NCBI RefSeq assembly: GCF_020687205.1 | Contig: NZ_JAJEQE010000014.1 | Location: 1 to 61,608, forward strand | Source of the DNA: Hominisplanchenecus faecis | GTDB lineage: Bacteria; Bacillota; Clostridia; Lachnospirales; Lachnospiraceae | DNA length: 61,608 bases | Reading direction: 5' to 3' | Shown here: positions 1 to 11,000 of the stretch, piece by piece | Numbering within the stretch: the first letter of the stretch is position 1 | How the letters are laid out: the number at the start of each line of letters is the position of its first letter | The notes under the pieces: generated by a model | What the model saw: only the letters and a program-made list of their open reading frames with translations | Told to the model about the DNA's origin: nothing | Databases searched by the model: none | Translations under genes and position numbers: made by a program

Positions 1-207
1 AGTGGATGTTCGTTTTGCTCCGACCGAAGCGGAGCGTAGACATAAAAGTGGGATGATAATCCCACGATATGCGAATAGTGGGGTGCTATGTGCCAGTGGC
101 ACATGTTTAGCACCGACCGAAGCGGAGCGTAGAAAGGATTGTGGGAGTGCAACGCACGGAACAATCCGTAGGCATCATAGTTGGGGATTTTTGACACCCA
201 CATCATA
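1..207 (+). repeat. Dispersed intergenic palindromic repeat, composite copy 1
   Basis: The stretch before the first gene is made of repeat modules found elsewhere in the window. Module C is a hairpin with GCTCCG/CGGAGC arms (17-35, again near 112-130). Module B contains GTGGGATGATAATCCCAC (about 48-65). Module A is a hairpin with GGATTGT (136-142) and ACAATCC (161-167) arms. A tail near 189-207 reads TTTTGACACCCACATC. The whole unit from module B to the tail matches the reverse complement of 54467-54600 almost base for base. Short reading frames across it are repeat sequence and not genes. The copy may continue beyond the left edge. Confidence 0.85.
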
Positions 208-293
208 GGATGCCAAAAGCGGTCTGTTTTTACCATTTTGGTATAAAAGAGAAAGTTTCTTTCAAATTGCAGTGAGAACGGAAAGGAGATATT

Positions 294-2039
294 TTGAAAA
301 AACTTCTGATATATCTTCGCGACTATAAAAAAGAGAGCATTCTTGCCCCGGCGTTCAAAATGCTGGAGGCAACGTTTGACCTTCTGGTTCCTCTTGTTAT
401 GGCTGCGATCATCAACACAGGAATTGCAAACAAAGACAAGGGATACATTCTGTCACACTGCGGACTTCTGATCCTGCTCGGTGTGATTGGTCTGACCTGC
501 AGTATCACCGCACAGTATTTTGCGGCGAAAGCATCCGTTGGATTCTGTACGAAGGTGCGGCATGTGCTGTTCTCACATATCCAGTCCCTTGGATTTGCGG
601 AGATGGACAAGCTGGGTACTTCCACACTGATCACGCGAATGACGAGTGATATCAACCAGGTGCAGAGCGGACTGAATCTGTTCCTGAGACTCTTCCTGAG
701 ATCCCCGTTTATTGTATTCGGAAGCATTGTCATGGCATTTATCGTAAGTCCGAAGGCGGCTGTTATTTTTGTTGTAACGATCCCGCTGCTTTCCATCGTT
801 GTCTTTGGCATTATGTTGATCACGATGCCGCTTTACCGGAAGGTACAGGGCAGCCTTGACGGGATCCTGGGGATCACCAGGGAGAATCTGACCGGTGTGC
901 GTGTGATCCGTGCTTTCGGAAGAGAGGAGCAGGAGAAGGATCGCTTTGAGGAGAACAACGCACTTCTGGTACGCAGCCAGCTTCTGGTCGGAAAGATCTC
1001 CGCACTGATGAATCCGCTGACTTACGTGATGATCAACCTTGCGGTTGTTGTGATCTTAAATACGGGAGCAGTGCAGATCCATCTTGGAAATATGCAGCAG
1101 GGCGATGTGGTAGCTCTTGTGAATTATATGAACCAGATTCTGATCGAGCTGGTCAAGCTGGCAAACCTGATCATTCAGGTGACAAAAGCAATGGCGTGTG
1201 CAGAGCGTGTTGCTTCTGTTCTGAACGTAGAGCCGGAAATGGAGTTTTCCTGTCCGGAAAACAATGCAAAAAACAGAAAAACAGGCACTTCAGATGAAGA
1301 AGTGGCATTTGACCATGTATCGTTCACTTACGGCGGTGCTGGTGCAGAAACGCTCTCCAATATTCATTTTACGGTGAAAAAAGGACAGACCGTGGGTATC
1401 ATCGGCGGAACCGGAAGCGGAAAATCCACGCTGGTCAATCTGCTGGCACGTTTTTATGATGCAACGGACGGACAAATCCGCATCGGCGGTCACGATATCA
1501 GAAGCTATTCAAGAGAAGAGCTGCGTGGCAAGATTGGTATGGTCATGCAAAAAGCACAGCTGTTTTCCGGTACGATCCGTTCGAACCTTCTTTGGGGCAA
1601 TCCAGGAGCGACCGATGAGATGCTCTGGGCAGCTCTTGAGACTGCACAGGCAGCCGAATTTGTACAGAAAAAAGAGAAACAGCTGGATGAACCGGTGGAG
1701 CAGGGAGGACGCAATCTGTCCGGAGGTCAGAAACAGCGTCTGACGATCGCCCGTGCTCTGGTGGAAGATCCGAAGATCCTGATCCTGGATGACAGTGCAA
1801 GTGCACTGGATTTTGCAACGGATGCGGCACTTCGAAAAGCAATCCGTGAGTTGGATAAAGAGATGACGGTATTTATCGTCAGCCAGAGAACATCCAGCCT
1901 GATGCATGCCGATCTGATCCTGGTGCTGGATGACGGCAAGACCGTCGGCATGGGCACGCATGAAGAACTGCTCGGAAACTGCCCGGTTTATCAGGAAATT
2001 TATGAAAGTCAGTTTGGAAAGGCAGGTGAGACGGCATGA
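294..2039 (+). CDS. ABC exporter, permease/ATP-binding half-transporter (degenerate-site partner)
   Basis: A 581-residue half-transporter with an N-terminal six-helix exporter domain (about residues 15-310) and a C-terminal nucleotide-binding domain (about 340-575). It starts at a TTG placed five bases after an AAAGGAG ribosome site. Walker A reads GGTGSGKST and the signature LSGGQ is intact. The Walker B end reads LILDDSAS, with Asp where the catalytic Glu normally sits, and the switch His is Gln (IVSQR). These changes mark the degenerate ATP site of heterodimeric exporters such as BmrCD or TM287/288. The next gene overlaps it by four bases and supplies the partner. The substrate cannot be read from sequence; such pairs export drugs, lipids or peptides across the cytoplasmic membrane. 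Confidence 0.93.
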   Translation: MKKLLIYLRDYKKESILAPAFKMLEATFDLLVPLVMAAIINTGIANKDKGYILSHCGLLILLGVIGLTCSITAQYFAAKASVGFCTKVRHVLFSHIQSLGFAEMDKLGTSTLITRMTSDINQVQSGLNLFLRLFLRSPFIVFGSIVMAFIVSPKAAVIFVVTIPLLSIVVFGIMLITMPLYRKVQGSLDGILGITRENLTGVRVIRAFGREEQEKDRFEENNALLVRSQLLVGKISALMNPLTYVMINLAVVVILNTGAVQIHLGNMQQGDVVALVNYMNQILIELVKLANLIIQVTKAMACAERVASVLNVEPEMEFSCPENNAKNRKTGTSDEEVAFDHVSFTYGGAGAETLSNIHFTVKKGQTVGIIGGTGSGKSTLVNLLARFYDATDGQIRIGGHDIRSYSREELRGKIGMVMQKAQLFSGTIRSNLLWGNPGATDEMLWAALETAQAAEFVQKKEKQLDEPVEQGGRNLSGGQKQRLTIARALVEDPKILILDDSASALDFATDAALRKAIRELDKEMTVFIVSQRTSSLMHADLILVLDDGKTVGMGTHEELLGNCPVYQEIYESQFGKAGETA

Positions 2040-3763
2040 TCATGAGAATCTGGAAACATATTCGAAAATACTGGTTTTATATTGTATGCAGTCTGATTTT
2101 TGCCGCTCTTTCTGTTGCATCCCAGCTCTATGTGCCAATCCTGACCGGAAATGCTATTGACCATATGATCGGAGTCGGAAAAGTGGATTTTGCGGGCGTG
2201 GCGGCGATCGTACGGGTGATCGTGGCAGCGACTGCCGTGACGGCAATCTCCCAGTGGATCTTTGGTATCTGCAATAACAAGATCACTTATAATGTCAGTC
2301 GTGACCTGAGAAATGCAGCGATCGCCAAGATCCAGAGACTGCCGGTTTCTTATCTGGATGCACATCCGACCGGAGATCTGGTCAGCCGTGTGATCGCCGA
2401 TGTAGAGCAGTTTGCAGACGGACTTTTGATGGGATTTACCCAGTTTTTTACCGGAGTTCTGACGATCCTCGGAACACTGGGTTTTATGCTGTATGTCAAT
2501 GTGCCGATCACGCTCGTCGTTGTGTGCGTCACACCGCTCAGCTTTATAGTGGCAGGCTTTATCGCAAAGAAAACGTATCGTAATTTCCATATGCAGACCG
2601 AAGTCCGCGGCGAGCAGACTGCATTTATCAATGAGATGATCGAAGGACAGAAAGTGGTACAGGCATTCTGTCATGAAAAAGAAAATGTGGATCAGTTTGA
2701 TGAGATGAACGAGCGTCTTCAGAAGGCGAGCCTGAAAGCCATCTTTTTCAGCAGCATCACAAACCCGGCCACCCGTTTTGTCAACAACGTGGTTTATGCC
2801 GGTGTGGCTCTTGTCGGAGCACTGTTTGCCGTGTCCGGCGGCATCAGCGTCGGTCAGCTGTCCTGCTTTTTAAGTTATGCAAACCAGTACACAAAACCGT
2901 TTAATGAAATTTCCGGTGTTGTCACAGAGCTTCAGAATGCCATGGCATGTGCAAGCCGCATTTTTGAGCTGCTCGATGAAGAAGAACGCACTCCGGACAA
3001 AGCAGATGCGAGAGTACTGACGGAAGAACAGGTTGACGGAACCGTAGAGATTTCCGATGTTTCCTTCAGCTATGTGCCGGACCGCAAACTGATCGAGCAT
3101 TTCAATCTCTCCGTAAAACCGGGCGAGCGAGTGGCGATCGTAGGACCGACCGGCTGCGGAAAAACGACGATGATCAATCTGCTGATGCGTTTCTATGATG
3201 TAGATGCCGGCAAGATCTGTGTTTCCGGAACGGATATCCGCGATATCAGCCGCATTTCCCTTCGCAGAAGTTACGGCATGGTGCTCCAGGATACCTGGCT
3301 GAAATCAGGAACGATTTATGAAAATATTGCCTACGGCAGACCGGATGCCACAAAAGAACAGGTCATCGAAGCTGCCAAAGCGGCTCATGCCCACAGCTTT
3401 ATCAAGCGACTGCAGGACGGCTATGACACCGTGATCTCAGAAGACGGAGGCAATATCAGCCAGGGACAGAAACAGCTGCTGTGTATCGCCAGAGTCATGC
3501 TCTGCCTGCCGCCGATGCTGATCCTGGATGAGGCAACCTCCAGCATCGATACCCGTACCGAGATCAAGATCCAGCAGGCCTTTGCCAGCATGATGAAAGG
3601 CCGCACCAGCTTTATCGTGGCACATCGTCTCTCGACGATACGTGAGGCAGATATTATTCTTGTGATGGACAGTGGAAAAGTTATAGAACAGGGAACACAC
3701 GAAGAGTTGCTGGCGGAAAAAGGATTTTATGCAAAATTATATAACAGTCAGTATGAATTGTGA
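2036..3763 (+). CDS. ABC exporter, permease/ATP-binding half-transporter (catalytic partner)
   Basis: A 575-residue half-transporter whose ATG overlaps the stop of the previous gene (ATGA), so the two are translationally coupled. It has an exporter membrane domain (about residues 12-300) and a nucleotide-binding domain (about 335-570). Walker A is GPTGCGKTT, Walker B is LILDEATSS with the catalytic Glu, and the switch His is present (IVAHR). Its own signature reads ISQGQ instead of LSGGQ. In a heterodimer that degenerate signature faces the degenerate Walker site of the partner, so one consensus and one non-consensus ATP site result. Substrate unknown. No clear terminator follows; a dispersed repeat lies just downstream. 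Confidence 0.93.
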   Translation: MIMRIWKHIRKYWFYIVCSLIFAALSVASQLYVPILTGNAIDHMIGVGKVDFAGVAAIVRVIVAATAVTAISQWIFGICNNKITYNVSRDLRNAAIAKIQRLPVSYLDAHPTGDLVSRVIADVEQFADGLLMGFTQFFTGVLTILGTLGFMLYVNVPITLVVVCVTPLSFIVAGFIAKKTYRNFHMQTEVRGEQTAFINEMIEGQKVVQAFCHEKENVDQFDEMNERLQKASLKAIFFSSITNPATRFVNNVVYAGVALVGALFAVSGGISVGQLSCFLSYANQYTKPFNEISGVVTELQNAMACASRIFELLDEEERTPDKADARVLTEEQVDGTVEISDVSFSYVPDRKLIEHFNLSVKPGERVAIVGPTGCGKTTMINLLMRFYDVDAGKICVSGTDIRDISRISLRRSYGMVLQDTWLKSGTIYENIAYGRPDATKEQVIEAAKAAHAHSFIKRLQDGYDTVISEDGGNISQGQKQLLCIARVMLCLPPMLILDEATSSIDTRTEIKIQQAFASMMKGRTSFIVAHRLSTIREADIILVMDSGKVIEQGTHEELLAEKGFYAKLYNSQYEL

Positions 3764-3825
3764 TAGTTTTGTAAAGTAGTGTCCTTGTTTTGTAAAGAAT
3801 TTCTGATATGATTATACCTGATACC

Positions 3826-3906
3826 AGTGGCACTTGTTTAGTGCCGACCGAAGCGGAGCGTAGATTGCGAGAGTTACTTCGTAACGGAGCAATTCGTGGG
3901 CATCAG
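3826..3906 (+). repeat. Dispersed intergenic repeat, copy 2 (degenerate)
   Basis: Contains the module C hairpin (GTGCCGACCGAAGCGGAGC at about 3841-3859), preceded by a GTGGCACTTG segment as at the window start. It is followed by a worn module A in which the arms read ATTGC and GCAAT around 3864-3893. It sits between the ABC exporter pair and the flavodoxin-like gene. Confidence 0.75.
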
Positions 3907-3940
3907 TAAAAAAAGAACGTAACAGAAGGAAGGTGCTAAA

Positions 3941-4462
3941 GTGAAACAGATTGTCATATATAAATCGAGAACCGGATTTACGAAAAAATATGCAAAGTGG
4001 CTTGCACAGTCGTTAAACTGTGAGTGCATACCACAGGAAGATGTCGGCGGAGAAAGGCTCTCGGATTACGATGTGATCATTTTCGGGAGCAGCTTCCGTG
4101 CAGGAAATGTAGAAGAGCTGAAATGGTACAAAGAGACGATCCTGCCGTTTGAAAAGACAAACGTGCTGTTTGTGACCGGGGCGATGCCGCCGTCTTCTGC
4201 AGACGCTGTCAAGTCTATTGAACAGCAGCTGGGCAAAGGAGAGGACAGAGAAGTAAAAGTATTCTACCTGCAAAGCGGGCTGAATTATGAAGCGATGAAT
4301 CTTGGCGATAAGCTTATGATGAAAGTCTTCTGCAAGATGATGAAGAGCCGCAAAGCACACAGTGAAGAAGAGAAAGCCCTTTTTGAACAGATGCAGAAAT
4401 CCTTTGATGTCTGTGAAAAGGCAAATCTCGAACCGATGCTCAACTATATACAGGGATTATAA
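3941..4462 (+). CDS. Flavodoxin-domain protein
   Basis: A 173-residue soluble protein beginning MKQIVIYKSRTGFTKKYA. The first strand plus the S/T-x-T-G-x-T-like phosphate loop (SRTGFTK) is typical of flavodoxins, and the GSSFRAG and TGAMPPSS segments fit the later FMN-contacting loops. It resembles the flavodoxin/HemG-like group found as single genes in Clostridia. It probably binds FMN and acts as an electron carrier or NAD(P)H-linked reductase; the partner is unknown. It is a single transcription unit, preceded by GAAGGAAGG and closed by a strong terminator. Confidence 0.8.
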   Translation: MKQIVIYKSRTGFTKKYAKWLAQSLNCECIPQEDVGGERLSDYDVIIFGSSFRAGNVEELKWYKETILPFEKTNVLFVTGAMPPSSADAVKSIEQQLGKGEDREVKVFYLQSGLNYEAMNLGDKLMMKVFCKMMKSRKAHSEEEKALFEQMQKSFDVCEKANLEPMLNYIQGL

Positions 4463-4516
4463 AAAAACAGGAATGTTACATAATTAGAATATGAGATGTG
4501 ACATTCCTGTTTTTTG
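4461..4516. terminator. Bidirectional intrinsic terminator
   Basis: Inverted repeat with AAAACAGGAATGT (left arm ending at 4476) and ACATTCCTGTTTTTT (right arm from 4501), A-rich on one side and T-rich on the other. It closes the flavodoxin-like gene. Confidence 0.85.
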
Positions 4517-4625
4517 GTTTTATATAATAAAAAGCATCTGTTATGCGAACCGAACAAATGTATGTAAGATACGAAAAATCCAGTTATATCAAGGACTTTC
4601 AGCAAAAAGAGAAAAGTGGATTTGA

Positions 4626-4654
4626 TTGACAATTATCGGAAATAGGGGTACACT
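4626..4654 (+). promoter_or_regulatory. Sigma-A promoter for the B12-riboswitch operon
   Basis: TTGACA (4626-4631), 17-base spacer, TACACT (4649-4654). It lies about 35-40 bases before the start of the cobalamin aptamer, the expected distance for a riboswitch-controlled transcript. Confidence 0.75.
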
Positions 4655-4689
4655 GTTGGCGTAATAGAGGGCTAATTTCATAGAAGTTT

Positions 4690-4860
4690 TGTGGTGAGAT
4701 TGCGTTTATGTGATCTCTTTAAAGGAATCCGGTGAGAATCCGGAACAGTTATTCCCTGCTGTATGGGGGACGAAAAAGATTATTTGCCACTGGTTAGTCA
4801 AACTGGGAAGGCATCTTGAGTAGGAGGAACCCAAGTCAGAACACAAACACAAAACCGGTT
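4690..4860 (+). ncRNA. Cobalamin (B12) riboswitch aptamer
   Basis: The conserved blocks of the cobalamin aptamer appear in order: GGAATCCGGTGAGAATCCGG (about 4724-4743), CCCTGCTGTA, GCCACTGG, CTGGGAAGGC, and a B12-box-like AAGTCAGAA near 4831. The segment lies between a sigma-A promoter and a long gene starting at 5054, with a terminator-like hairpin in between. The family normally lowers expression of B12 uptake or synthesis genes when cobalamin derivatives are abundant. Here the regulated gene is not a known transporter but a huge surface protein. Confidence 0.93.
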
Positions 4861-4865
4861 TATCA

Positions 4866-4901
4866 GCAACGTCCGCAGGCATAGCGGAGGTGTATTTTTT
4901 G
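4866..4901 (+). terminator. Riboswitch expression-platform hairpin
   Basis: TCCGC (4872-4876) can pair with GCGGA (4884-4888), followed after a few bases by a run of six T. This is consistent with a B12-controlled terminator between aptamer and gene. The stem is short, so control at translation is also possible. Confidence 0.55.
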
Positions 4902-5053
4902 TCCCCTTTTGCCCGGTGTCTGAAAATTATGAAATTGGAGAACACACAGAAAGGGAAGGAGGAAAACGAAAAAGGAAAACACAGATGTGAGCATGTGTAA
5001 AATAAAAAAAGCAAACAGAATCGAATCGCCAAAAAGCGAATGAGGAGGAACAA

Positions 5054-8000
5054 ATGGAACGAAGAGAAAAAAGATTTGCTTCCAGAATTCTGGCATGGTT
5101 TCTGACTTTTTTGATGATCACAACCATGATTCCGACAAGTGCATTCGCAGCACTGCCGGGACAGGAGGCGGGAGCAGTTGTTTCAGAGGATGCGTCATCG
5201 GATGAAACAACGCAGGATGGTATTCTTTTAAAGACAACTTTGACGGACAAGCTTAAGGTAAAAGGACAGCGCAAGCTGTTCGATGTCTGGGCAAGAGATG
5301 CTGAGGACAACACGCTCAAACCGACAGCAACTCTTGACGGACAGGTACTTTCGGCAACCTGGAGTGATAATGTAAAGACAAGCTTTACGCTGGATTTCCA
5401 GGGCATGGAAGAAGGAGAGCATACCGTTGTTATTTCCGCAGAAGACGGAAAAGGAGCATCGAAAACACAGACTTATACCGTTATTTATCAGAAAGCCAAA
5501 AAAGGCGAATTTATCGGTTATGCAACGGTCAGCATTGAAGCCTTTACAATCTCAAAAGGTTATATCGTAGAACCGGTTCTGATGCCGGTTTACGAAGGTG
5601 ACAATGCAGCGAAAGCATTTGTAAACCTGATCCGTGAAGAAGGCTATGATGTAGAATACACCGGAAGTCTGACCAGTGGTTTCTATCTGTCCCATATCGT
5701 AGGATCTAATGCAAAAAAACCAAAGAATGCGACAAAGAAACTGGATCTTGCCGGTGCAGCACTTGAGCCGCATATGGCAGAAAAACTTCCGGATCTGATG
5801 TTTGACGCCGACGGCGGAACAGAAGGTTCTCTTGGTGAATTTGACTACAACTACATGTCAGGATGGATGTACTGTGTAAATACGGTATTCCCGAATGTAG
5901 GATTTGCAGATTATTATCTGTCTGACGGCGATGTCATGCGTGCACAGTTTACTCTGAAGTACGGCGGTGATATCGGAGGTTCCAGCGGTATGGGCGGCGG
6001 CTATGATGATTCTTACAGCGTCGCAAACAAAGATGTGCTGACCACCACTCTGGCAAAGATCAATTCTGCACCGAACAGTGCCGAGCTGAAGGCAGATCCG
6101 GATATCGCAGCAAAGATCACAGAAGCAAAAGAAGTTCTGCAAAATATTGTTGCAGAACAGAGTGAAGTAGATAAAGTAAACGATGAACTGAACAAACTGC
6201 TTGGCGGTGAGATCACAAGTATCACACTGGATCAGAGTGAGATCACACTGGAAAACGAAGGTACCATGCAGTTAAATGCAAAAGTGGAGCTGACAGGCAA
6301 ACCGATCGAGCCAATCGAATGGAACAGTGAAGAACCTTCTGTTGCAACGGTGAAAAATGGTCTGGTAACAGCTGTCGGTGCAGGAACGACCACGATCACG
6401 GCAACCTGCGGCGAAAAGACAGCAACCTGTAAAGTAACCGTAAATGCAAGTCCGCTTCAGGAAGTCCGGCTGGATAAATCAGAACTGGAAATCCTGAAAA
6501 ATGACAGTGAAACACTGACAGCGACACTGGTTCCGGCAAATACCACAGATGACAGAACCGTTACCTGGAGCACAAATGCAGAAGATGTCGCAACGGTAAA
6601 TCAGAGCGGAAGAGTAACCGGTAAAAAAGAAGGAACGGCTGTCATTACAGCAAAGGTTGGTGACAAAGAGGCCGGCTGTACGGTAACAGTTAAAGAAGTC
6701 CATACACAGCGGATTTATTTTGATGACAGCAAACTGACCCTGAATAAAGGAAAGAACAAAACCTTATCTCTGAGATTTGATCCGTCCAATACAACGGATG
6801 CAAAAAAAGCGACCTGGGAAAGCTCAGAGCCGAGCGTTGCAAGTGTTTCCACAAGCGGATACGTACGTGCACTGAAAAAAGGAACGACTACGGTCACGGC
6901 AAAAATCGGTGACATGACTGCTTCCATTGAAATAGAAGTTGTAGAAGTGCCGATGACCGGCGTAAAGATCAGCTATGGCTCTAAATCACTGAAAGTAAAA
7001 CAGTCCACCTATATGTCAGCAAGCTATCTTCCAAGTGATACCACAGATACCAAGAGCGGAACCTGGAAGAGCAGCAATACAAATGTGGCAACCGTTTCCA
7101 GTTCAGGAAAGGTAACTGCAGTCAGTGAAGGCGAAGCGATCATCACATTCACAAGCGGTGCTTTTACTGCAGAATGTTATGTAAAAGTTCTGGCTGCAAA
7201 TGCAGACGTGTTCAGCACCATATCCATCACTCCGAATCAGAAAGAGATTGGATGTGGCGTTTCTGATACACAGAAGATTATGGCAGACGTAGGCGATGGA
7301 ACCGATCCGGTTGTATGGACTTCTTCCAATCCGGCAGTTGTGGCAGTCAGCACAGACCAGTCTTTGGCAGCAGCACAGTCAGCAGAGAATACGATGCAGG
7401 TTGGAAAAGAAGCAGTGGTCACAGCAACCGGAAAGGGAACAGCAGTGATCACAGCAAAATCAGGACAGAAGAGCGTAGATATTCCGGTAACCGTTGTAGC
7501 AGCCGGCATGAAAGAGTTCAAGATCCTGGCAGGAACCAATGCAGAAACTTCTTTTGCATACGAGATCACACCGGAATATAATATTACGAAAAACAAATAT
7601 CAGGTTGTCATCCCGGATGCAATTACCAATGTATATCTCTACTCCAAACTTGCAGATAATGTAACTGCAACGGTAACAGCACGTTACACAGCGGCAAATA
7701 ACGGATCTGCGAAGAATATTACACTGAGAAGTGGTGCGACATCAAGTGCCGCCTACCTGACCAAAAAAGACATGAATGGCAACACACTGTATGTAGATGT
7801 GAAGAAGGGAGACGAGACAACAACTTATGAATTTGATGTTGTTCGTGAATCCACTCTGAAATCCTTAAGTGTGGCATCTGCAGATGGAGAAGAAGTGCTT
7901 CATCCTGGTTTTGATAAAAATGTAACAGATTACACAGTCAGTGTAACCGACAACAACGACAGCATAAAAATAAATGCAGCAGCATTTCTGGAAAATGCAG

Positions 8001-11000
8001 CAGTTTCTGTCAACGGTACCGCAGTGACAGGAGAAACATCAGTTCCTCTGAGCGGAGATGAGACTGTGATCACCGTCAAAGCAGCAATGGAAGATGCACC
8101 GTCTCAGGCAAGAGAATACAAGATTCATGTTCTGAGAAAAAAATCCGTAAAACTGACACTGAAAACAGATCCGGCAGATACAGTGATCACACTGAAAGAT
8201 GCTGACAGCAAAAAGCTGAAAGCAGAAAACGGTGTATACACACTGAAGGCAGAAGAAACTTACAGCTATGTTGCCGTAAAAGCCGGATATGTTACAAAGA
8301 AAGATACGATTTCTGTTACAGAAGACACCGAGAAAACCATCACAATGGAAAAAGCACCGGAGAGCACCAGAAAAGATGTATCCGCAGCATGGAAAAACTT
8401 CCGTAACAGTGATGACAACATGGGTATTACCTCTGCAAAAACACCAACGAGCGAGGCGACAACCTACGAAAAATGGTTTAAGAAACTGGGAAGCGGCTGG
8501 GGTGCAGCACCGAGTGTGCAGATCATCGTGGATAATTCCCTGATCGTCATGAGTGCAAACCATATTTACAAACTGGATCTGAATACAGGTGATATCCTGC
8601 AGACAGGCGATATGGTAGCAGCGACAAACTTTGGATACACACCGCCAACCTATGCAGACGGCATGATCTTTGCACCGCTGGCAGACGGACGTGTACAGGC
8701 GTTCAATGCAGAGACACTGGAATCTCTGTGGGTTTACCAGGATACGCTGAAAGGCCAGTCCTTAAGCCCGATCACTTACAGTGACGGTTATATTTATACC
8801 GGATTCTGGAATGCAGAGACAAAAGATGCAAACTATGTGTGCATCCCGGTTACGGATGAAGATCCGACGAACACACAGGAAGCAAAAGAAGCAGCATGGC
8901 AGTACACAAGCCTTGGCGGTTTCTACTGGGCAGGTTCTGTGGTACGCGGTGACTATGTTGTATTTGGTACGGATGACGGCACAAGCGGTTCAGACGGAAC
9001 CGGACATGTATTATCTCTGAACAAGAAGACCGGAGCAGTTATGGACAGCGTTGATGTGATCGGTGACCAGCGTTCTACGATTGCTTATGACAAAGAAACA
9101 GACAGACTGTATTTCACAACAAAAGGCGGCTACCTCTACAGTCTAAAACTGAAATCCGACGGAACCTTTGATAAAGATACGCTGAAATCCGTACAGCCTG
9201 GAAGCATGAGCACCAGCACACCGGTTGTATACAACGGAAGAATCTATATCGGTGTGACAAGCGGAAGTAACTTCAGCGGAACCTATTCGATCAGCGTGAT
9301 TGATGCGGCAACGATGACAGAGATCTACAAAGCACCGCTGAAAGGATATCCACAGTGCTCTGTACTTCTGTCAACCGCTTACGAAAAAGAAGACGGAAGT
9401 GTTTATCTGTATGCAACTTATAACAACAATCCGGGCGGTATCACTCTGATCCGTGATAAAAAAGGACAGACAACTCCGGATGTAGAAGAAATTTTCACAC
9501 CGGAAAAAGCAAGACAGCAGTACTGCATCACAAGTATTATCTGTGACGAAAACGGTACGCTGTACTATAAGAACGACAGTGCATGCGTTATGGCGGTTGC
9601 ATCCAGTGAGGCATATATGACCGGCGTAACATCAAGTGCAGAGGGCAGCAGTATTGACGCAGGTGCAGCATTTGATCCAAAAGCAAATTCACATAAGATC
9701 AATATTTTTTCAGAAGCAGAAAAGACAACACTGATGGTAAAAGCGTCCGCAGGAAGTACTGTGACCATTAATGGTGTAGAAGGAAACATTTACAATCTGG
9801 ATCTTACGGATGAAGAAATTACGGTACCAGTTGTTGTGAAAAAGGGTGTGGAGAGCAGAACTTATACGCTGATCGTACAGAGAAAAGAGCCAAATGTAAA
9901 ACTTAGTGAGCTTTGTGTGACTACCAGTAATGGAGTACCAAGTTCAAGCAGTATGGTGCCAATGACACCGACATTCAGCAACGATGTGCATGAATATCGT
10001 GCAGAATACAGCAGTACAAAGAGCTTTTTAAATGTATGGGCACTGGCACAGGATGCAAATGCAACCGTAAAAGTATATCCGGTTCTGGTCGGAAGCAGTA
10101 CAGCAGTAAATTCAGATGGAACAATTCCGGTTACAGCAACAACGAATACACATAACCGCTATGCTATTTATTTTGGAAATAATGACTGTGCGAAGGTACG
10201 TGTGGAAGTTATTTCAGAAGGCGGTTACGCAGAGGCTTCTTATTTTGTAACTATAAAACAGAAAGCAGGAAATACACCGGTTATTTCGAATGCTGCAGGC
10301 GTAAGCAAAGATGAAGCAGCCGGAAGTATCACCCTTACTTCGAACGAGTATGGAGCATTCTATTATAAAGCAGTACCGTATGGAGAAACTGCACCAGAAT
10401 CTATTGATACAACAGGAGAAGGAAGCGGCATTGAGGTTGGCGAGTCAACCGTAGAAGTCACAAATCTGCCTTCTGCAATCAGTGATGTTTATATGGTTGT
10501 AAAAGATAACGATGCACAGCCACATACCAGCAATATGCTGAAAGTGACGATTGTAAACAAAGAAGCAGCTATCACAGAACTGAACGCATACAAAAATGCA
10601 GATGATTACCGTGATGCTGAAAAAGCCAAGATCACAAAGATCCTTGCAAATGCAAAGGTATTGATCAACAATGCAGAATCAGCAGAGGACGTTGCAGAAC
10701 AGTTAAGCGATGCAAAAGCAGATCTGGACAAACTGAAAACAAGTGCAGAACTTGCAGCGGATGAAAAGACACAGACCGATGCAGATGCAGTAAAAGCACT
10801 GATCGAAGCACTTGGAGATGTAACACTCGAGAAAAAAGAAAGCGTAGAAGCAGCAAGAAATGCATACGATGCACTTTCCACAGATGCGAAGAAACTGGTT
10901 TCCAATTATGATGTTCTGGTTCAGGCAGAAAAGACCATTCAGACTCTGGAAGCAAAGAAACAGCAGGAAGAACTGAAAAACCAGATGGATGCAGCGGCAG

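Noticed and set aside
2-208. Small open reading frame at the window start
   Set aside because: It runs through dispersed repeat modules that recur elsewhere and has no ribosome site.
4463-4625. Possible gene on the minus strand after the flavodoxin gene
   Set aside because: The 62-codon frame overlaps a terminator and has no ribosome site.
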